NCBI GenBank assembly: GCA_949987705.1
Contig: OX465281.1
Coordinates: 190,699,112 to 190,763,111 of the forward strand
DNA length: 64,000 nucleotides
Source of the DNA: Thereva unica
Lineage: Eukaryota > Arthropoda > Insecta > Diptera > Therevidae
Reading direction: 5' to 3'
Below are positions 1 to 10,469 of the stretch, piece by piece. The translations under genes and the position numbers were made by a program. Within the stretch, counting starts at the first letter, position 1; the number at the start of each line of letters is the position of its first letter. The notes beneath the pieces were generated by a model, which saw only the letters and a program-made list of their open reading frames with translations, ran no database searches and was not told the DNA's origin.

Positions 1-567
1 TTATCGTGTCCGACTACCGGATTAGACCTAAGTGAACTGTTCTAGTGAACTGTTTCTCATTCGAATTGTAGACCTCACGCAGCTTTATCTAAATATCTAA
101 GTTTTCCTAAAATTATCTTGATCGTACTATAGGGAAATCTTCCCTTAGGGAAAAATTGATATTTAAAAAGAGATCTTTCAGGTCTATAGGATATGACAAC
201 TAGAATGCTATCAGCTGTGTACGTCATTCCAAATTCAATATGGTGGCTAACACGAAATAGTGTGTTCTTTTCAACGCTCTCGGTATGGGTTGGGTACCAA
301 AAGTGTATGACGAGTATACTACAGTAAGCTATGTGACGTCATTTGAAATATGATATGGCGGTCACCACAAAATCGCGGAAGACATATAATAAGCTAAAAA
401 GCATCAAATAGAAAATATATGCTTTTAGTATAAAATGAACTAAAAAGTAAAAAATAATTTTAAATGTAAAGTTTTAATAGCGCTATCCAGTATATGGAAA
501 GGGCCTACTTTTGGAAATGTAAAAAAGCGTGGGGCGCTAGCCAAAGATTCCGGTGTTAATAAAACAA

Positions 568-570
<3 letters not shown>
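1..570. repeat. Dispersed repeat, no gene
   Basis: No coding signal seen. About 200-570 belongs to a dispersed repeat family also present at 39200-39560 and 55645-56240: the shared stretch runs from the words around 430-480 (AAAATGAACTAAAAAGTA) to the AAAAAAGCGTGGGGC word near 523-537. The part near 330-400 (GATATGGCGGTCACCAC) resembles, in reverse orientation, the stretch around 56070-56110. Its class is unknown; it has no coding capacity. Confidence 0.55.

Positions 571-629
<59 letters not shown>
571..629. repeat. (TA)n microsatellite
   Basis: About 29 uninterrupted TA units directly abutting the left end of Gypsy copy 1. The element's ATAT target duplication lies in this tract, so the TA run, or its precursor, was the landing site. 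Confidence 0.95.
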
Positions 630-633
<4 letters not shown>

Positions 634-1110
634 ACGTTTTTACGGCTTAACGGATTCGTAGGATTAATTAAGGAATACACTTTTTAATTATCCACACAAA
701 ATTTATTTATCACAAACCAAAACACAATTTAATTACTAACACAATTCTTACAGTTCACTATAATCACTAGCAAATTTAATATTTCGCACTATTCAATTCT
801 AATTATCGCTTTTTATTTCACTATAAATCACCACTTTTCACTTTGGAACACTTGTATCGCCTTTATAATCAAAACTGACTCGATAGCGGCTACCAGGCGC
901 TTTTATATAGGCAGCTCCACCTTTGTCTACTTTCTGGAACCTTCGTTTTCTGGTTCCTTGTGGTATGTTCTATGTTTCTTTTAGTTTCGACCAGCTTGAA
1001 GTTGTCTTCGCTTATAGCTCGTTAGTTTAGTACATAAATTCTTAATTCAGACAACAACCGAGAATCGTTGATTCATCCTCTCGACAAACAGATGGCGCAT
1101 AATCATCACA
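630..1110 (-). repeat. 3' LTR of Gypsy copy 1
   Basis: 481 bp, begins TGTTACG and ends ATCACA on the + strand; almost identical to 3952-4433. Read on the - strand it begins TGTGATGATTATGCGCC. A purine-rich tract (AAGAAGGGGGCAA on the - strand, around 1111-1123) lies directly inside it, as expected for second-strand priming. Confidence 0.93.
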
Positions 1111-2169
1111 TTGCCCCCTTCTTAGGACTGTTCGTCCCGAACAGTTGTCCATCCTGGATCCGGCATATGGGCACAGCCTGTCTATGTGCACAATCTTCTT
1201 CTTTGCTTTGGTTCCTTGTTGAATCCTGTAGACCACATCGTTGATCCGTGTTAGGATTTCATAGGGCCCCTCCCACTGGCGCTGAAGTTTCGGAGACTTG
1301 CCTTTTCGTCGTCGAGGGTTGAATAGCCAAACGAGATCACCTTCCTGGTATCCGCTACAGTTTGCTCGGAGGTCGTACCTTGGTTTCATCCTATCACTGG
1401 CCGTCTTAGGATTCTCCCTTCCGATTTTCTCAACTGAGCTCCCAACGTTGTATTGTCGCGTTTCTTCTTTCGCTCTGACTCGAGGGCTCTTACTGCCGGC
1501 ACAAACTGCACATTTACGACACCAGTTCGTAACATCCTCCCGCATATGAAGCCAATACAATCGTTCCTTTACTTTTGCCAGAGTTTTGTTGACTCCCAAA
1601 TGTCCTCCTGACGGGCTATTATGACACTCCTCGAGAATATCTGTTATTCCAGCACGAGGGACCAGCACCTGCATTCGATGAGAGGTACCATCAGCTGTTT
1701 CCCATTTGCGCTTCAATACTCCTCCTTCGATATGCAATGAATCCCATTGGGCCCAATAGCTCTTCAGGATTTCACTTCTCTCTGCGATGTCTTTCCATTT
1801 AGGCTTCTCGTTGTGTTCTTTCCATGACAAAATCGCAGAAATGTCCGGGTCGTCGCGTTGCGCATCTCGAATTCCTTGGTCCTCATATTTTATGCTTGGC
1901 TCCGCAGTCGTCTTTTGACACTTTTCCTCAATACGCCAACGATACTTAAAACCTGGTTCGCATGGTCGCCGGGACAGTGCAGTATCCATTGGAATTCCCC
2001 TGTTGCGGTGTTTCATCATCAACTCTCCAAGGTCCAATAGTATTCCGTGTGTTGTCATAAAGTCCAAACCAAGAATACACTCGTCTACTATGTCAGCTAC
2101 CAGGAACGAATGTGTAAACTTAATGTCGCCGAGTACCACGTCCATCATTGTTTCCCCATGTAATTTCAC
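1042..2169 (-). pseudogene. Deleted pol remnant of Gypsy copy 1
   Basis: A 375-residue frame that runs into the LTR. In order: the end of the aspartic protease (ILGLDFM motif near residue 33), a jump near residue 63 straight to the end of RNase H (ALSRRP), the integrase zinc-binding HHCC domain (H..H, then CRKCAVC near residue 217), a second jump near residue 250, and the integrase C-terminal chromatin/DNA-binding part (GDLVWLFNP, then KKKIVHIDRL). Compared with copy 2 the first deletion removes about 1.7 kb (RT and RNase H) and the second the DDE core. Both joints are in frame. The protein cannot reverse transcribe or integrate. Confidence 0.9.
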
Positions 2170-2217
2170 TGGCTCTCCTGTTACAGTTTTCAGGATGTAC
2201 TGGTCCGCGCTTTTCAG

Positions 2218-3840
2218 TCACTTTCTACCGACCAAATCAGCCCTGATGACAGATCTTGAAACACCTGTATCCACGGTAATTGTGTATTGTTCATCACCAA
2301 CTTTCCCCTCGATGACAAGGCTGTTGTTGCCACGCTGCAGTTGGGTGATGTTGACGATGACATCAGGGGTCTCCATTTTCCCCACTAACTCCCTCCGGTC
2401 GCCTTTCTGCCGTTGTCCACATTTTTCACAGCATGTTGAGCCACTCCTACTCCCTGGCGATTCCACTCTCCTTCGCTTTCGGCAACTCCTTTGTAAATGG
2501 CCCGGCTCGCCACAGTTCCAGCATCGTAGTAGACGACGTACTTCCGAGGTTTTGACTCGATGGCAAATGTTCTCAGTCATATTGATTCCCCTGAGGTGGA
2601 CCGCACTTCTTGATGCTTGCTTCGCTGCCTCGTATGCCAGAGCATATGCCAAAACTTCTGCGGTATTCTTCTTTCCGGCCAATCTGGCTACTTGTTGTAG
2701 ATCTCGGTCGGCAAAAGAGTTAAGAAAAGCCTCTCTTGCTACTTCGTTGATGTAGTCTTGGCCGAAACTAGGATAAGCCAGATGCACTAACCTCTCGATA
2801 TCGGCGCATAGTTGTTGTAAAGTTTCTCCTGGCTTTTGAAGTCGATTGCGAAGTTGAAGTCGATAAACCTCTTGCATGTGTTGATCACCGTAACGCATTT
2901 CCAGCGCTTGAACTAAGAACCCGTAGCTGTTGCGATGTTCTGCTGGTATTGACTGCAATATTTCTGCTGCTGTGCCCCTTAGTGACAACGTTAAGGCGGT
3001 TGCTTTCTCCTCCTCAGTCCAGAAATTGCCTGTTGCTGCTGCTTCGAATTGGAGCTTATAAGTAGACCATGGGCTTTGCCCGTCGAAAGTTGGAGGCTGC
3101 AGTTTCCTAACTCCGATGACTTCGTGAGATGCCGTCGCTGGGTGGTGAATCTTTACCCTTTCTAGCTCGGCCCTGACCGATTCTAGCTCAATCTTCAACT
3201 TTTCATCATTTTCCCTCATGGAATTTTCGAGCTTTTCCAGATCATTCTCTACATTTGCTTTAATAAAAGATTCGAGATTTTCCAGATCATTCCTCACATT
3301 TGCCTTGATGGAAGATTCGAGATTTTCCAGATCATTCCTTACATTTTCTTTCATGTTATCTAGCTTGTTGTCGACAGAAAGGGAGAATGATTCGATTTTC
3401 TGCTCCAGTTGGTTCTTCTGCTCTTCCATAGACTCTTTGAGTTCTGCTAACGAGCGTTCATGAGCTACTGCTAACAACTTCTGTTCATCCTTTAACGCCA
3501 ACACTTCCGCCTTGATTTCTATAGTTGAACGTTCTTGTAATTCCTTCATATCTGCCTTCATCTCCGCTGATGCACGTTCTTGCGCTGCGGATGATCGTTC
3601 TTGGGCTTCTTTCATCACCATCAATGTTTTAAGAAGTTCTGCCATACTCACTGTCGCTTCTTCTGGCTCTGCTTCTACCTCGCCTTCAAACATGTAGGTT
3701 TCAGGATCCTTACCTTCGTTCACCTTAGCTTCTCGAAGCAGGGCGGTTAGGGAATTTTTAACCCCCACCGTTGACAACAAGCGTTTACTTAATTCTCTTT
3801 TTAACTCTACAGTGCGCAAATCCACTAGCTTTCGACCCAT
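2218..3840 (-). CDS. gag: Gag with start of protease, Gypsy copy 1
   Basis: 540 residues, the structural capsid protein that packages the element RNA. Residues about 60-235 form a long coiled coil with QERSSA-type repeats and 15-residue repeats. A Gypsy capsid region follows (QPPTFDG to LQQLCADIERLVHLAYPSFG), then one CCHC zinc knuckle (CWNCGEPGHLQRSC, about residues 440-453). The frame runs on into an aspartic protease with the active triad DTG at about 524-526. It stops at TGA after DLVGRK, where copy 2 has TGG (Trp). Gag and Pro are fused in one frame here, whereas copy 2 has a gag stop; a deletion between short GGGAG-type repeats explains the fusion. Start chosen at the ATG just downstream of the primer site, matching copy 2 and copy 3. 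Confidence 0.92.
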   Translation of the reverse strand: MGRKLVDLRTVELKRELSKRLLSTVGVKNSLTALLREAKVNEGKDPETYMFEGEVEAEPEEATVSMAELLKTLMVMKEAQERSSAAQERASAEMKADMKELQERSTIEIKAEVLALKDEQKLLAVAHERSLAELKESMEEQKNQLEQKIESFSLSVDNKLDNMKENVRNDLENLESSIKANVRNDLENLESFIKANVENDLEKLENSMRENDEKLKIELESVRAELERVKIHHPATASHEVIGVRKLQPPTFDGQSPWSTYKLQFEAAATGNFWTEEEKATALTLSLRGTAAEILQSIPAEHRNSYGFLVQALEMRYGDQHMQEVYRLQLRNRLQKPGETLQQLCADIERLVHLAYPSFGQDYINEVAREAFLNSFADRDLQQVARLAGKKNTAEVLAYALAYEAAKQASRSAVHLRGINMTENICHRVKTSEVRRLLRCWNCGEPGHLQRSCRKRRRVESPGSRSGSTCCEKCGQRQKGDRRELVGKMETPDVIVNITQLQRGNNSLVIEGKVGDEQYTITVDTGVSRSVIRADLVGRK

Positions 3841-3930
3841 TTTATTAAGAAGTCCTTATTTCTCACGCACAAAATTTAATTCCAATCACAATTATTGTTC
3901 AAGTTCACTTATTTCACTTATCTCTTAATT

Positions 3931-3949
3931 AATCCCACTTCTGACACCA
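3931..3949 (-). promoter_or_regulatory. Primer binding site, tRNA-Leu type
   Basis: Read on the - strand it is TGGTGTCAGAAGTGGGATT, two bases inside the LTR. It is complementary to the 3' end of insect tRNA-Leu including CCA, from my knowledge of that tRNA; the match would prime minus-strand DNA synthesis. Confidence 0.82.
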
Positions 3950-3951
3950 AT

Positions 3952-4433
3952 TGTTACGTTTTTACGGCTTAACGGATTCGTAGGATTAATTAAGGAATAC
4001 ACTTTTTAATTATCCACACAATAATTTATTTATCACAAACCAAAACACAATTTAATTACTAACACAATTCTTACAGTTCACTATAATCACTAGCAAATTT
4101 AATATTTCGCACTATTCAATTCTAATTATCGCTTTTTATTTCACTATAAATCACCACTTTTCACTTTGGAACACTTGTATCGCCTTTATAATCAAAACTG
4201 ACTCGATAGCGGCTGCCAGGCGCTTTTATATAGGCAGCTCCACCTTTGTCTACTTTCTGGAACCTTCGTTTTCTGGTTCCTTGTGGTATGTTCTATGTTT
4301 CTTTTAGTTTCGACCAGCTTGAAGTTGTCTTCGCTTATAGCTCGTTAGTTTAGTACATAAATTCTTAATTCAGACAACAACCGAGAATCGTTGATTCATC
4401 CTCTCGACAAACAGATGGCGCATAATCATCACA
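3952..4433 (-). repeat. 5' LTR of Gypsy copy 1
   Basis: 482 bp, TG...CA ends, near-identical to 630-1110. Read on the - strand it contains CTATATAAAAGCG, a likely TATA box of the element promoter, about 225 bases from the LTR start. Confidence 0.92.
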
Positions 4434-5308
4434 ATATATAGAGTGTCACGCTTTTTTACATCGTCCATCGTCAGCAGCGGGCGGGGACCAGCTGCTAAAA
4501 TATAAAACTACGAAACACGAAAACGGAAAGCAACAACTGCCCTTTTCAGGATATTTTTTATAGGTAACTAAAATTTTTCATGTACCCTACATCATGTTTT
4601 GCAGATTCCCTCTTTGTTTCATTATACCTTTTTTTATTCCGGACTATGCACACCTATTTTTATTTATTAACGTACGCGGGTTTTTGCTAGTTAAATAATA
4701 AATTTAGGGATTGCAACTGCACGGGCATGCTTTCTTTCTAACTGTAGGGAGAAGAACAGTTGACTGCATGAAATACTCATGCACATACATTAGCAAAAAG
4801 CTATGCTAGTAGCTTTTTGGTGTCCAAGATATAATAGAAGCTTTTTCTTGCTTTTTTGTAATTTGACAGTTTACGCAGCCCCAAAGCTTTGCGTAAAATA
4901 TTTTGGTAGGCTTCGAGAGACTATCGAAAATATGCACTCTGCTATCCAACGAGAAAAGGCAGTTTCACACGGGCCAACAACCAAACCAACAAAAATCTGC
5001 TGTCATGGTTCGTTCCTTTTTGAAGTTCGATGAAAAGTCGCCACACAGCTGTGAAAAAATTAACTCAAAAATCCAGTGAAAGAGTTGATTCAAAAAATTT
5101 GCCCACCCCTTCATCCTCTCTCACCCTCTTTTTATCAAACGACGTTTTCAGTCGGTTTTTGTTGGTTTGCTGTTGGCTCGTGGTACATATATGTACATAC
5201 ATATACTGCATGGTATACTACGTTTGGAAGTAGCTTCAGTGCCAATTTCCAGCTGCGGGAATTTAACGAAACTTATATTTCCAGTTGTTGAACTTCAAAT
5301 TGGTAAAA
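4434..5308. other. Intergenic; possible Helitron 3' end
   Basis: No convincing gene. At 4672-4691 the sequence ends ...ACGCGGGTTTTTGCTAGT, the same terminal word as the Helitron ending at 32916, so this is probably the 3' tip of a related Helitron or non-autonomous derivative. A short inverted pair at about 4967-4995 and 5152-5177 (GCCAACAACCAAACCAAC and its imperfect complement) may bound a small MITE. The short open frames at 4803-5382 have no recognisable domains. Confidence 0.5.
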
Positions 5309-5799
5309 TTATACCTGTGACACACTATACTTTCATTATGATGGTAACTTTCATTATGATGGTTAAGGAAATGATGGGGTGACACATTTACTTTCATTTG
5401 CATGTGTCATTTGCAAGTGACATTTTTGCGTGTTTTTTTTTAATTTTTAAGTTGTTTTGCAACAACATAGTTATAGCTTTGCTCAGTAGTTTTCAGGACT
5501 GGACAGATCAGAACAGAATAGAAGAGAATTGGACAACTGTCAATTAAACGTCAAACATTTTAGAACAACCTAGAATAGAAAATCTAATGAACGCTATTTT
5601 TGTACTTTTTTGTTCTGACAATTTCCGTTGTCAAAATTTCATATGCACATTTGACGTCGTTTCGTTTGAAAATAAGCGTATTTAGTTAGCATTTCAGTGT
5701 ATTTTTGTGTAAAACCAAAAAAAGACATTCAACAATTAATTAAGTAAAAACTCTTAATTATAACAAATATCAAAAAATAATATCAGTATAAAATAATAC

Positions 5800-6080
5800 T
5801 AATAATATTTTGTTTGGTAGCATTTCGCTTTTATAATTGCCTGCAACGTGTTTTTCATATTGCCGACCAACGCAGATGTGCCTTCTGGCGTTATTTTCTC
5901 GCATTCGCTTATTAGAGTCGATCCAATAAATCTCAAAAATGCTCCATTGGATTTAAATCGGGTGATTTTAATTGCTTTGGATCCCTGAAAATTCACCATT
6001 CTTTCACGAGTTTTAAACAGTGCGTAGGGTCGTTGTCTTGTTGGAACATGAAATAATTTTTATTGAGACCCATTTTTTCA
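5800..6080 (-). pseudogene. Tc1-like transposase C-terminal fragment
   Basis: Read on the - strand the frame contains MGLNKNYFMFQQDNDPTH, the second-aspartate motif of Tc1 transposases, and ends with LQAIIKAKCYQTKYY, the conserved Tc1 C-terminal tail. A stop falls in the middle (near 5970) and the catalytic-Glu segment is degenerate. It is a short relic inside the PIF-like element. Whether it arrived as a separate Tc1 insertion cannot be seen because no inverted repeats are evident. Confidence 0.75.
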
Positions 6081-6500
6081 ACACAAGCCATCTAATTGTT
6101 TTTGAGAATGCTTAGGTAACCATTCTTCGGGAATTAAAAGAAAAAAAAGATGGTCGAAATCGCTTTAAAGAAGAAAAGAATATTACCCAATTATTTATTT
6201 TTTAAATAATTTATATACGACTCTAAAATGTCGTTCCGTCGCTTTGCCTCCATGGTCCTTTCCCTGTAAGCCATCATTTTTGCTTCAGCTCTTGCCGCTC
6301 GTTCTTCTTTCGCCATTTTCTTTTCTTCTCTATTTTTCTCGAGCTCTTTTTCTTTTAATTCCCGAAGTAGAGCGAGCTCATTTGCCGCACATTTTCGAAC
6401 AGATCTTGATGCTTGTTTGGTCTTAGTTGGTGAGGAACTATCTTACTCACCAATTTCCTCCTGTAATATCTCTTGCTCTATGATAAGAAAAACCATTATA

Positions 6501-7436
6501 TGGGTGATTGTCATGAAATGGGAGTTTTTGAGATTTGAACAAAAATTTGTGAACAAAAAAAAAAGTGCTGAAAAAAAATGTTCTCATGTGTTTTCAACAT
6601 TATTTTGAAGTACTTTCTGTATATTTCCACATAAATACACACGAGGTATAGACAGTGAGAAGTTTATATCGAAAAGCCGAAATTATATGGCTTCGGAGGC
6701 GACAATTACGGTAGCGACATTTCATCGAAAAATCCGTCGCTTTCATGATCAATGAGAGCAAACAATTTTTCCGAAAATTTGCTTGCTCTACAAATGCAAA
6801 CAAATATACCGAACCGAGTTAAAAGAGATTTGCAACACATATCCCAACGAAAACACACATTACGGAGGCGACAGTTTTTTTTTCTTCGATAATTTTCTTG
6901 AGGGTTGCTCTCTTGTTTATAAATTGTTCACAGTCTAAACGTCCGGCGAGGATAAACATTCATAAAGAAACTTGTGACGATTCGTTTTCACTACTTAGTG
7001 CCACTTGACAACCAATTTGTCGTTGCGTGTGCGCTATTCTTATAGTTTTTATTGAAATTTGCAACAAACAACAGTCAGAATGTAAACACTGACATCTAAC
7101 TAAGCAGGTATCCGCCCGCGTAATACATACCGGTGATCAGTTTCGGAACACTGCTGCTATCGTTTGAGACCCTAGGCGCGCGGCAATAATGCACTGTTTT
7201 TCCGTAAACGTAGTGCCGTGACGTAAAAGCGGAAAATGGACAGGTTACGGAGGCGACATTTTCGGTGGTCGAAGGGCCGCCATTTTGTTCAAGAGTGCTT
7301 GCCGCGGGAGGCGATGAAGGAGAGAGTGTTTTATTACTGGATGGAGATTTTCACCCCAGAAAAAATTTGTTTGAGGCGTTGTAGCTAGAGAACAACGGCC
7401 AGCCAGCCACTACCCCCATTTCATGACAATCACCCA
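6501..7436. mobile_element. TIR element with TA duplication, 936 bp
   Basis: Inverted ends TGGGTGATTGTCATGAAATG...CATTTCATGACAATCACCCA, flanked by TA (6499-6500 and 7437-7438), as for Tc1/mariner-type elements. It has no coding capacity. The word GGAGGCGACA recurs three times inside (near 6697, 6866, 7250). It sits in a presumed intron of the decayed Myb/SANT-like gene. Confidence 0.82.
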
Positions 7437-7863
7437 TATTCTTCTAGAAAGAAATCAATCTTAATTTTGATCCTTTACCTGATATTCCTGCTGCTTCCAG
7501 AGCTTGTGCAATGGTGGTACCACCGCCTGACGCTTCAACTGAGAACTCAGCAAACACCGCTGCTCTTTCTTGAAGCACTTCCGACATATCTCTAAAAGGT
7601 TCAAATATTAAAACAGATTAGTATTAATTATGGGAATTTTATGATATGAATGTATAATATAAAACTTACTTGTCAGGCTCTATGCGATTTCGCCCGGTTT
7701 GTGAATGATTGTCTTTTTGAATTTCCGCTCCAAGCTCTTCCACTTCCCTTCGACTTGGGCAGCATTAAAAAAAACACCCATCTCCGCCATTTTTTTAGAG
7801 ATGCATTCCCACATTTTTTTTTTCACCTCTGTTTTTTTACCGAGAAACGGCCTGACTTCTTTA

Positions 7864-8883
7864 TACAGGGTGTTCCGTTACTCATGGTACAAAGGAAAAA
7901 GGCAAATAGTACATAAAAAATTATCGCAAAAAAAAGTAAAAATTGGGGGGGTACCTCTTTTCGTTTTCGAGATATGGCGTTTTGAAATTTTTTTGGTAGA
8001 GGTTTACATATTACCCTGTATTTTTGTCACCTTTTTAGATATTTTAATGAATAAGACATCAATCTACGCAGATTACTCCCACCTATCTAAATCTGTAAAA
8101 GTCAAGGGGTCAACCCACCAACATCCAGAGTTATGAGTCATCAAAGACCAAATTTTGTTTTTTTTTTTCACTAAAATTTCCACTTCAACCACCTTTTTCT
8201 CCAAAAAATACGTAATAAACCAATATTTTGTTTTACAAAATTGGAAAGCATGGACAATTTCCTATGAATAATGTCTAACAACTATTATGCTACGACCTTT
8301 ACTTTTGAAGTTATTAGCAATTTTAATAGTGAAATTGGCTCTATTTCGTCCTTTTTTAGTACTTTTTCACCTGAGTTTTGTCGAAAAGTACCAAATAAGC
8401 ACCAAATAAGGCCAACTTTTGCGTTAAAATTGCTAATAACTTCAAAAGTAAAGGTCGTAGCATAATAGTTGTTAGACATTATTCATAGGAAATTGTTCAA
8501 GCTTTCCAATTTTGTAAAACAAAATATTGGTTTATTACGTATTTTTTGGAGAAAAAGGTGGTTGAAGTGGAAATTTTAGTGACAAAAAACAAAATTTTGT
8601 CTTTGATGACTCATAACTCTGGATGTTGGTGGGTTGACCCCTTGACTTTTACAGATTTAGATAGGTGGGAGCATTCTGCGTAGATTGATGTCTTATTCAT
8701 TACAATATCTAAAAAGGTGACAAAAATACAGGGTAATATGTAAACCTCTACCAAAAAAACTTCAAAACGCCATATCTCGAAAACGAAAAGAGGTACCCCC
8801 CCAATTTTTACTTTTTTTTGCGATAATTTTTGATGTACTATTTGCCATTTTCCTTTGTACCATGAGTAACGGAACACCCTGTA
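7864..8883. mobile_element. 1 kb foldback element (TACAGGGTG ends)
   Basis: Two near-identical arms of about 465 bp (7864-8330 and 8418-8883) in inverted orientation around a loop of under 90 bp; ends TACAGGGTGTTCCG...CGGAACACCCTGTA, flanked by TA. Open frames on its two strands encode the same peptides because of the symmetry; they are not genes. It interrupts the Myb/SANT coding exon. Partial relatives are at 61679-61786 and 63232-63385. Confidence 0.9.
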
Positions 8884-9279
8884 TATAGAAATTAATAGCT
8901 TCTTATCAGCCTCCAACCATGAGGCCTTTTCAATAGCTGCTTCTCTTGATTCTGAAATTAGCTTAATTATATATTGTATTTACCAAAAACAAATTATTTA
9001 TATGTACCTCCCGAGTTTGGCAGTTCATGATCTAAGATCCCAGAAAGCCCTGTTTCCTCGACATCTGCAGAGCAATCTGGTATCAACCTATAGTCGGAAG
9101 AATTCTGAGAATGATTTCTTTCGCTATAGGCTGATATAACGCTTTGCCTAAAAGAATAATCTAAAACATTTATATTATAAACATTTCAATCTGAAAAGCG
9201 CATAATATTAGCAAGCCGTAATTAATTCTAAGAGGACTCCTAAACTAAAACCTAGACAGTTTTGTTCACTGGCTCCTCA

Positions 9280-9528
9280 AATATCTGTGGTGATTCGGAA
9301 GAACCAGTTAAGTGCTTTGAAACATTTCACTTCAAAGTTCCAAAATAAGCATTTTCATACCAAAAATAAGATAACTGATACAGTTTTCACTCAATTATAG
9401 TACGAAATTTCAATGTAAAGTAACAACATATGGCGAAAATGTAATCTTTCCGAGAAATACGAGTTTCTTGTGAAAAAATATACGCTTTTAAAATGTCACT
9501 TAACTGGTTCTTCCAAAACACCACAGAT
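9280..9528. mobile_element. Small MITE, about 249 bp
   Basis: Inverted ends of about 30 bp: CTGTGGTG...GGAAGAACCAGTTAAGTG on the left and its complement on the right. It lies in the presumed first intron of the Myb/SANT-like gene. Target duplication ambiguous (AAT possible). No coding capacity. Confidence 0.7.
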
Positions 9529-10469
9529 AATAATAATTTACCTGTTGCAAATCTTTGTGCAGATGTCGGGGAGCATGCAACCACAAAAGATCCCCCCGAA
9601 CTATCCGGAATGCGGAAATGATGCATATTATTTTGGCTGTAAAATTTTTATTGAATAGGTATAATTATTACTAAATTTAAAAAATTACCTCATAGCGACG
9701 TTTATTTATTTTGATATTTATGGTTTTTCTATTTGATTTGTTTTCCAACTTCCAATTCACTTTTTCCACCACCGCAAAAGTAAATATGCTTTCTTGTACT
9801 TTTTTGTTCTGACAATTTCCGTTGTCAAAATTTCATATACACATTTGTCAAAACTAGAAAAAAACAACAACAAAAAAATCTTGTCCAAAACAGTCCGTAA
9901 AAAAAATCGAGAACAAAAAAGTGAAGTTTCGGACTATTTAGAACAACTTTATGAACACCAGACTAGAACTATTTCGGACTAAAAATAACAAGTTCCATAA
10001 CTAATGAACGCCAAAACTTGTACTTTTCTATCCTAGAATGTTTTAAATCGTTCTAGGACTGACTACTGAACAGACCATATATTTTTGAACTACTTGGGCT
10101 CAGATTTGTTTGTTTGTTTTGAATTGACTGTTAAATTGTCAGTTTTAAGGAGAAAGGAGGGGAAATTTATTATAAAAATTAGTTTCCAGTTTTGCAACAG
10201 ATGTCACTTAACCGAAATTACAGTCCAAATGAAGGTAAAATCAAAAATAATTGTTTTGCTGTTGTTTTTTTTTAATAAATATTAGCTTAAATTGATGTTT
10301 TATTCTTTTTTTAAATAAGTTTAAAAATCATTAATAAAACTATTAATACCGTCAAATGATATTAAAATGGTGCTTGGGACATGAACGCCAAAGTAGGAAA
10401 AGAAGAGGGATTCCTAGGAGTCATAGGAAAGCACAGCCTTCATAACGATACCAATGCCAATGGTAATAG

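Larger units (their letters stand above)
630..4433 (-). mobile_element. Gypsy-type LTR retrotransposon, copy 1 (internal-deletion derivative)
   Basis: A complete insertion read on the - strand: LTR, tRNA-Leu primer site, gag, remnants of pol, purine tract, LTR. The ends are TG...CA and the insertion is flanked by ATAT (626-629 and 4434-4437). The two LTRs differ, by eye, by one substitution and one 1-base indel, so the insertion is recent. The internal region is only about 2.8 kb: the end of protease, all of RT and RNase H, and the integrase catalytic core have been removed by two deletions (junctions near 1980 and 1415). It could move only with enzymes supplied by a fuller relative such as the family of copy 2. 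Confidence 0.93.
6190..9626 (-). pseudogene. Myb/SANT-like DNA-binding protein gene of the PIF/Harbinger element (decayed)
   Basis: Assembled from pieces on the - strand. First exon about 9626-9540 (starts MHHFRIPDSSGG, donor GGTAAAT). Second about 9165-9009, ending HELPNSG at a GTACAT donor; third resumes at about 8945 (acceptor TTTCAG) as ESREAAIEKASWLEADKK, so the splice reads through in frame. The Myb/SANT domain then continues after the foldback at 7864-8883 with KEVRPFLGKKTEVKKKMW and QVEGKWKSLERKFKK (7862-7700). A further exon around 7600-7490 reads MSEVLQERAAVFAEF. A coiled-coil C-terminus (ELKEKELEKNREEKKMAKEE) lies at 6430-6190. Stops near 7700 and 6445 and the foldback show it is dead. 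In PIF/Harbinger such proteins help load the transposase on DNA. It might instead be a captured host gene. Confidence 0.62.

Noticed and set aside
1..40. CCGGATTAGA at the window start as an end of the PIF-type MITE
   Set aside because: Only about ten bases match the MITE's subterminal sequence and no terminal GGCCC is present.
3931..3949. Possible tRNA-Leu gene fragment
   Set aside because: Only the 3' end complement next to an LTR; it is a primer site in all three Gypsy copies.
8271..8479. Two 64-residue frames with the same sequence start on opposite strands
   Set aside because: They come from the two arms of the foldback at 7864-8883; symmetry, not genes.
5480..10075. A second large element with CAGTAGT ends inside the PIF-like one
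   Set aside because: The ends (near 5486 and 10070) match for only a few bases, no 8-bp duplication is present, and the nearby shared words (GTACTTTTTTGTTCTGACAA at 5610 and 9797) are in direct orientation.
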